Assembly (NCBI GenBank): GCA_022385805.1
Contig: MU277677.1
Span: 264,252 to 328,251 of the forward strand
DNA: 64,000 bases
Direction: 5' to 3'
Origin: Pilatotrama ljubarskyi
Lineage: Eukaryota; Basidiomycota; Agaricomycetes; Polyporales; Polyporaceae
Within the stretch, counting starts at the first letter, position 1. Every line of letters starts with the position of its first letter. The notes beneath the pieces are model-generated. The model saw only the letters and a program-made list of their open reading frames with translations, was not told the origin of the DNA and did not search any database. This document shows positions 57,268-64,000 of the stretch, one piece after another. The translations under genes were made by a program, and so were the position numbers.

Positions 57268-59936
57268 ATGCAGCTAATGAATCATCTTCGGACCTCCTGT
57301 CTTGTGCTTGCTCTGTCTTCTCTAGTCTCTTCCGCATCTGCAATATGGCCCTTTCCGCCAAAGCGGTTCAGCGGAAACGCATTGTTGAGTGCCGGTGCTA
57401 TGGGAGTTGAGGTGGACGCCGTAGTGGTTGCGTTCGGAGACTTCAACGGAGATCAGTTGTGCGTACCTTTCGATGTGGGCCGCCTTTATGCACTGAGGTT
57501 TGCATAGTCTTGACCTGGTCGCGCTCGGCTCTGACCACCAGACCTTGTCTGTCTACCTCTGGAATCATGGTGCGTTATCCAGTACCATGCGCTGCGATGC
57601 CGTTAACATATCTCTGCAGAGGACTACGTGTTCCAGAAATCCATGGTCTTCCGACATCCCCAGAGGGTATACAATGTCATCCCGGGAGACTTCACCCAGG
57701 ACGGCCGGCTGGATCTGCTAGTGTATGGCCAGTCTGGCAGATCTAGCGAGGTCTCGATACAGCTATATGTAGCTTCTCCTCTGGGTGGCTTCGGTAATGC
57801 CTCATCCCCCATCTCGGTGTTGAACATACTGACTGTACGACAGATCTGACGCCAATCACCGCGCCTCCGTCTGTGTCGGCGCAACCGATTCCAGTGGACA
57901 TCAACGGCGACCTCAAGATCGACCTGTTTGGTACCACATCCACAGCTCCCTCTTCCTCGCCTTTCAAGGTTTGGCAGAACGTGTGGAACGCCTCTGCTGA
58001 TCAATCAGATATCTACCGCATGTACGTAGGATGGCATACCCCTGTACATTCGGACAGCAATGAATGTAATTCTTCCGCAGAGTGGACCCCAAGTTCAGCG
58101 GCACTCAGTGCAAACTCTCGAACCCGCATAGCAATGCCGCGGTCGACCTCAACGGTGACTGTCTAGCAGGTAGGCGCGCTCTCACCCCGCAGAAAGCTAC
58201 CTGGCTGAATGCTGTCAGACTTGTTCTTGGTATGCGATGGTGATACCCCCGGCTCGAAGTACTTCCAGATATGGATCAACAACAAGGACGACGGGTTTGC
58301 CCTTGGGCCACAAGGCCGACTGCCTCCTGGCACGCAGACCATCTCTTTCGCAGATATCGGTACGGCTTCCACGAACGCCCCAGATGTCCTCATCCATCCT
58401 CACGCTCCCATGTTAGACCGCGACGGAACTCTCGACATGCTCTTCGCTACGTGCGCTTCTGTGTCGTCTTCCACAGGAATTGGCTCAACTTGCTCGATCA
58501 ATATCGCATACAACAAGCAGCTCCCGCTGTGCACGTCCTCCACAACGTCGACTGTGCATAATGGCAAGCGTGTCTGTCGACCCCCGGACGACCTCTGCAC
58601 GGCGGATCCGAACTTCCAGTTCGACCTCAGCGATCGCGCCGACAACGATGTAAGCCAATCCGTCCAGCCTGCGCTGCGAATTGCTCACGCCGGATGTCGT
58701 AGGCATTTGTCCGGATACCCCTCTCAGACGTATTCCCGCCGCCCTCCGGGTCATCTACCTCGCCTTCCCTGCTCGTCATGGACACATCCCAAAGCCCGCC
58801 AGTACCAATCCCGATCAGGCTAGGAGACGTCAACCAGGACGGCTTCCCAGATTTGCTCGCCATTGTGGTCACTGGAAGTGGTCCTCACAGAACCCGTACG
58901 CCGAATCTGGTCCTTTCCGTCCCATGTGGGAAGGGCGTGCCGGGCTGCAAAGGCGATGGTAGCGGTAAAAGAGGATGGCAGATCGTCAAGAAGGATGTGG
59001 ACCCACTTGTCAACGTACAAGACGCCCGATCGGCCGCCTTCCTGGACATGGATGAGGATGTGAGTACAGTCTGGGGAACCGACTGATGCACCCCACTCAC
59101 GCGTGGTCGCAGGGTACCTTGGATATCATGGTGCAGCGAACTGGCGACCAAGGGCAGGGGAACATACTCTTCGTTCAGAACAACTTCTACTACGACGCGT
59201 TCTTCCTAAAAGCCATCGGTAACTTCCTTCGCTGCAGTGAAGCGAAAGATTACTGATGCACTCATGTACAGTCCTGAACGGTGCATGCGGAAGCGGTACA
59301 TGTCCCGCTGCAGATGGGGCCAAGAAGTATCACGTATGTATCTGCAGATTTCCGCTTTTTCACATACTCACTCGCGTTCCAGCCCTATGGTGTTAGCTAC
59401 TCCGGCGCCACCTACAAGTACACGGTCCTAGACACATCCGGCAGGCGATCGGCCGCGCAAGGTGAGTCCTGCTCATGCGTGCCTCCTATGCAGTGCACTG
59501 AACGCACGCCGCAGTCGGCCAAATGCCCCAGGCAGCGTACCAATCGCTCCTGACGCCCTATGTCTACTTCGGGCTCGGCCGCACAAACAACTACATCGAG
59601 AATCTGTTTGTGGGGTCCACGAAGCACACAGAGCAGCACTACATCAATATGGAGGGCGTCATTCCGAACTCGAAGGTGGTGATCATCCCGCCAGTAGAGG
59701 GCGAGTTGTGGAAGAGGGAGCTGTATCTGAGACCAGGAGAGTGGATACCATGGGTGACGCTGACGGTCGTCGCGTCACTTATCATCCTTGCCATTATTGT
59801 GCTCGTGCTTCATCTCAACGAGAAGGTACGTCCAGTCTGCCCCTGCAGGCCGACGTAGACTGACACTAGTCCACAGAGGGAGGACGAGCTCGAGAGGAGA
59901 AGAGCATCACATCATATCAACTTCGACGCACTATAG
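57268..59936 (+). CDS. FG-GAP repeat membrane protein (TIP/ITFG1-like)
   Basis: ATG 57268, TAG 59934-59936, about twelve exons, about 640 residues. The signal peptide (SCLVLALSSLVSSASA) is followed by a beta-propeller of FG-GAP repeats with calcium-loop patterns: FGDFNGDQFLDLV, GDFTQDGRLDLLVYG, VDINGDLKIDLFG, VDLNGDCLADLFLV, DRDGTLDMLFA, GDVNQDGFPDLLAIV and LDMDEDGTLDIMV. Conserved later segments are YVYFGLGRTNNYIENLFVG and IIPPVEGELWKRELYLRPG, then one membrane helix (WIPWVTLTVVASLIILAIIV) and a short basic tail. This is the order of the eukaryotic T-cell immunomodulatory protein/ITFG1 family of type I membrane proteins, whose fungal role is unknown. Introns often fall just after the calcium loops, so exons roughly track propeller blades. 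Confidence 0.9.
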
Positions 59937-60053
59937 TACAGACTTGACATTCCGTGTACATCCATCCTTCCCGCCTCTGCTATCTACTGGCACACTACGT
60001 CAACTTATCCTATAAGCACGCCATCCCCACGACCCCGAGAGACCACACACTGA

Positions 60054-61144
60054 CTAACCATCGATGAGAACCCATCCGTTCTCCGTCTTGTCGACCCTGC
60101 CTTCGCCCTCGAGCTTCTTCAGGTGCAATTCCACGCTGTGCGCGGCGGGTCCCCAGAGCTCACGCGGGTACTTCGCGTAGATGTTCTCCACGAGTGCTTC
60201 GGTCGTCCATTCGCCCTCGGCACCAGCTGGCCGGGGAAGCCGGAGGACGTTGACGATCTGCGCCTCGCGCTCCTCGCGGTGGTGCAGGTACATTGAGACC
60301 TTCGCCAGACCTTCTGGGACAGCAGGGCCGTGCCCGGGGTAGACAAGGTTGTACGTCTGCGCGCCGTCCTCGCCCTTGGCGAAGTCGATCATTTTGCGCA
60401 GACTGGCCATGTACGTCCCGAGGTCTTCGAATACCGCAGTCCCATGCCCGAGAACAGTGTCGCCCGTGAAGAGTGCGTGGTCGTCTGGGTAGTAAATGCA
60501 GAGAGAGTCGGGTGTATGGCCGGGCGTGTGGAGGATCCGGAGCGAGGATGTCTTTCCTTCCGGACCGGCTACTACGGGCAGCGCGTCGCTGTCGGCGAGG
60601 TCGTGTACTGGAGCTCCAGAGTTGGCGGGAATGAATGTACCGGTCTCAAGTGAGTCGAGGACAGATTGAAGTCGAGCGTCCGGGGTGGGCAGCGGTATCT
60701 TGTGAATGCGAGGCGGCCGGTAGGGCGGGGTGGAGGAGAGGTGCTCGTCGTCCCATAATCTGCGGAGAAGGGCTAGTACGGACGGAAGCCCACAGATGTG
60801 ATCATGGTGTCTGTGCGTCAGAACTATGTCGGAGACGTATGGCTGTTTGACGTCGTGATGCACACTCTCGAGGAGAGCCTGCTTGAGATAAGGGATGTAC
60901 TCGTCCTTCCCCTCTCCGGTGTCAATGAGGACGTAGGGGTTGCGTTCTCCTACTAGGTACGTGTTGGTCCCTGAAGCATATGCGCGTGTTAGGAGTGTTA
61001 AAGAGACCCTTGTGCGGATGGCACAGACCTTGTAATTGGAACTTGCCAGGATTCTGACCAGCCTTGTTAGTTTCAAGCCAACTAGGCCACAAGCTGTAAG
61101 ATTACCTGGCCCAATATGCGGGTAACGGTCTTACTTAGCTGCAT
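60054..61144 (-). CDS. LACTB2-like metallo-beta-lactamase-fold hydrolase
   Basis: ATG 61144, TAG 60054-60056, three exons. Two tiny 5' exons give MQLSKTVTRILGQ and NPGKFQLQG and are joined to TNTYLVGERNPYVLIDTGEG. A stop lies just upstream in frame, which fixes the start. The metal-binding motif is THRHHDH (HxHxDH), followed by HTPGHTPDSLCIYY, LFTGDTVLGHG and YPGHGPAV, supplying the remaining ligands. The C-terminal winged helix (AKYPRELWGPAAHSVELHLK, then GRVDKTENGWVLIDG) is typical of LACTB2 and related fungal proteins. Human LACTB2 is a single-strand RNA endonuclease; fungal relatives in polyketide clusters act as thioesterases. No polyketide synthase is nearby, so a housekeeping nuclease/hydrolase is more likely. 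About 310 residues. Confidence 0.9.
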
Positions 61145-61391
61145 TGCCTACATGAGAGATGTCCTTGTTCATTCTGCAGGCGACATACCCTGGTAATGGC
61201 CGGCAGGGCCTCCAAGGCCTCCATACTGCTGCGAGGTGCACCGGAACTTGACAAGATGGACCAGTTGCCTTTCCGGGCCGCCGCACGAGCGAGTCTATGA
61301 TTACGTAATGGGAACGCCAGCTTTGCGGTACCGCTTGCTGAGCATGGCGCCAACGACTTGAACACCGACCACGATGGCGACTGCTACGACC

Positions 61392-64000
61392 ATGATGCCC
61401 ACTTCGCCCTCCGATGGCCTGCAGAAGAGGAAGAGGTACGTCGATGACCTCTAGTAACGTAAAGTAAATGCTCATGCTGGGATAGGTCGCGGTCTCCCGA
61501 GGACTCGGAGCAGCCACCGTCGAGTCGGCGTAGGTCGCTGTCGCCTCCGCCAACCCGCCTCGTTGAGGTTCCCAAGGTCGTCGACGTGGACCCCGCACGC
61601 CGCGCGGAGCGTGAGCGACAGCTGGCTGCCCGCATAGCCGAAAAGGAGCTGGAGAAGTTGGAGAAGGAGAAAGACAAGGATGGGAAGAAGGAGCCGGAGT
61701 TCGACGCGCAGGCAGAGTTTGCCAAGCTCACCAGCACGCGGTCTGGGGGTGTGTATATGCCTCCGGCAAGACTGAGAGCGATGCAGGAGGCGGCCTCGAA
61801 AGACAAGGCGAGTGCGGAGTACCAGAGGCTCTCTTGGGACGCTTTGCGCAAGTCGATCACCGGTATTGTCAACCGAGTCAACGTCGCAAACATCAAGAAC
61901 GTCGTTCCAGAGTTGTTCCAGGAGAATCTCATCCGTGGTCGCGGCCTGTTCGCTCGTAGCGTCATGAAAGCCCAGGCTTCCAGTTTGCCGTTCACGCCGG
62001 TCTTTGCCGCGCTGGTGGCAATCATCAACACCAAACTGCCTCAGGTCGGAGAGCTGGTCCTCATCAGGCTGATCAGTCAGTTCCGGCGCGCCTTCAAGCG
62101 CAATGACAAGGTCCGTAACGTGTTCCATCTCGCTCAGTATGTCGTACTCATGTATATTATAGATTGTCTGCCACTCTACCACCACGTTCATTGCGCATCT
62201 CGTCAACCAAGGCGTCGCTCACGAGATCATTGCCCTTCAAATTCTTGTCCTCTTGCTCGAGCGCCCTACCGACGATTCCATCGAGATCGCTGTCGGTTTC
62301 ATGCGAGAAGTCGGCGCGTTCTTGGCCGAAAACTCACCAAAAGCGAACGCGACTGTGTTCGAGCGCTTCCGTGCTGTCCTCAACGAGGGCTCCATCAGCC
62401 ACCGTGTGCAGTACATGATCGAAGTGCTCATGCAGGTCCGTAAGGACAAGTACAAGGATAATCCGATCATCCCGGAGGGCTTGGACCTTGTCGAGGAGGA
62501 CGAGCAGATCACCCACCAGATCCAGCTCGAGGAAGAGTTGCAGGTACAGGAGGGGCTGAGTAAGTGATCGTCGTGGCTACGGGGGCGAGCCGTTGCTAAT
62601 GATGTATATAGACATCTTCAAGTTTGACCCTAATTTCCTGGAAAATGAGGAGCGCTACAAGCAGATCAAGGCGGAGATCCTAGGCGAAGGTTCCTCGGAC
62701 GAGGATGAGTCAGGATCTGAAGAGGAATCCGAAGAGGACGAGGAAGACGAGGAAGGTTCGTCTTGTTCATCTTACCGCGGGAGCGCCCAGTTGCTGATGT
62801 CCCTGGATAGCGGTCGCGGAGAAAGAAGGCATCGAGGACAGGACGCAAACCAACCTGATCAACCTGCGTCGAGTTATCTACTTGACCATCATGAACGCCT
62901 TGAACTACGAGGAAGCGGTACATAAACTCCTCAAGGTCCAGATCAAGGAAGGTCAAGAGGTATGTCTAGATCCCTGTAAGCTCCATATGACATTACTGAA
63001 CGTACTCGCAGATCGAGCTTTGCAAGATGATCATCGAGTGTTGCTCACAGGAGCGGTCCTACTCGACCTTCTATGGCTTGATCGGGGAGCGTTTCTGCCG
63101 GCTCAACCGCGTCTGGTTCGATTGCTTTGAGCAGGCGTTCCGCGACTACTACGAGACGATCCACCGATACGAGACGAACAGGCTGCGGAATATCGCGCGC
63201 TTCTTCGGCCACCTACTCGCCACTGATGCTATCTCATGGAACGTCCTCGACTGCATCAAGCTGACGGAGGAGGACACGACTTCCAGCTCGCGTATCTTCA
63301 TTAAGATCCTCTTCAACGAGATCACGGAGAGCATGGGTCTGAAGACTGTCGCGGAACGCTTCAAGGACCCTGAAGTGAGGGCGTCATGTCGTGGCATGTA
63401 CCCGCTCGACAACCCGAAGGACACCCGGTTCGCTATCAACTACTTCACTTCCATCGGATTGGGTATTATAACCGAGGAGATGCGTGAACATCTGAAGGTA
63501 TGTGCAAGACTCTGTTGTCGTAATGCCACGGGACTGACAAACCGTCTGCAGAACGCACCTCGGATCATCATGGAACAACGGCGCGCCATGCTCGAAGCCG
63601 AGTCGTCGTCGTCAGACACGGACTCGTCCGACTCTGATTCAGACTCTGACGACTCCGACGACTCCAGCTCAGAGTCGGACTCGTCATCGGCGTCGGACGA
63701 CTCCGACGACTCCCGCCGGTCGCCCCGTCGTCGGCGCTCACCGTCACCCCGACGAAAGGACAGCAGGCGGGACCGCAGTGTCTCCCGGACGCCTCCACGC
63801 CGTGATAGACGGGACTCGCCCTCTCCTCCCCCGCGGTACCGAGAACGGTCGAGGGAACGCGAACGCGAACGATACACATCTCGCAAGGACTCCCCGCCGC
63901 CTCGTCGCCGTGACTCTCCGCGCCGCCGCGACGTCTCACTTGATCGTCGCGACCGCGATCGCGACTATGGCAGGGAGCGTGATCGTCCTCGTGCCCGCTC
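61392..64000 (+). CDS. CWC22: Pre-mRNA-splicing factor CWC22 (3' end beyond window)
   Basis: ATG at 61392 (a second ATG follows directly). Exon 1 encodes [15 protein letters not shown] and a 52-nt intron joins it to [16 protein letters not shown]. The MIF4G domain starts around [20 protein letters not shown], with [40 protein letters not shown] and [20 protein letters not shown]. An acidic linker ([20 protein letters not shown]) leads to the MA3 domain: [40 protein letters not shown] and [13 protein letters not shown]. The tail is Ser/Asp-rich, then RS-rich ([18 protein letters not shown]), and still open at the window edge. CWC22 recruits eIF4A3 to the spliceosome for exon-junction-complex assembly. 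About seven introns, all GT-AG. Confidence 0.95.

Overview
The window is nuclear DNA of a filamentous basidiomycete, most likely an Agaricomycete. The evidence is GC-rich coding sequence, many introns of about 50-70 nt with GTRNGT donors and CTNAC-like branch sites, a fungal-type EF-3, a cerato-platanin, HsbA-like secreted proteins, a V-ATPase a subunit, and short intergenic spacers without operons. Exon joins below were built by eye from splice signals and reading frame. Nothing was aligned to a database.

Layout. 1-6750 holds two tandem HsbA-like secreted-protein genes (minus strand), duplicated together with their promoters, followed by about 2.8 kb without a recognisable gene. 6751-10335 is an ADP1-like ABCG transporter (minus). 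10793-15592 is a tandem array of three NmrA/isoflavone-reductase-like genes (minus). 16000-17623 is the oligosaccharyltransferase subunit WBP1, and 18198-18617 a cerato-platanin. An ORF-poor stretch precedes adenylate kinase (20563-21636). Then come a Zn2Cys6 transcription factor (23517-25783), V-ATPase subunit a (27979-31103), elongation factor 3 (31681-35009, with an assembly gap in its leader) and an M50B-like membrane metalloprotease (35444-37085).

37397-37554 carries two tRNA genes (Gln-CTG with intron, Thr-CGT) only 6 nt apart. They are followed by a small secreted peptide gene, SF3B4 (39506-40860), a carboxymuconolactone-decarboxylase-like gene with a second assembly gap (42668-44610), an acidic-tailed protein of unknown function, ORC2 (46706-48244), a broken MYND-finger gene and an intact MYND paralogue. 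A 373-bp hAT-type MITE with a perfect 8-bp target duplication lies at 51293-51665. The right end has a multi-pass membrane protein, a probable SRP RNA gene (about 54343-54632), a possible DUF6697 gene, an FG-GAP/TIP-like membrane protein, a LACTB2-like metallo-beta-lactamase and CWC22, whose 3' end runs off the window.

Most genes are independent housekeeping units: secretory pathway (WBP1, SRP RNA), splicing (SF3B4, CWC22), replication (ORC2), translation (EF-3, tRNAs) and vacuolar acidification. The accessory signal is in the tandem families (HsbA-like, NmrA-like, MYND), the small secreted proteins and the MITE. I see no CRISPR, prokaryotic operon, virus or toxin locus.
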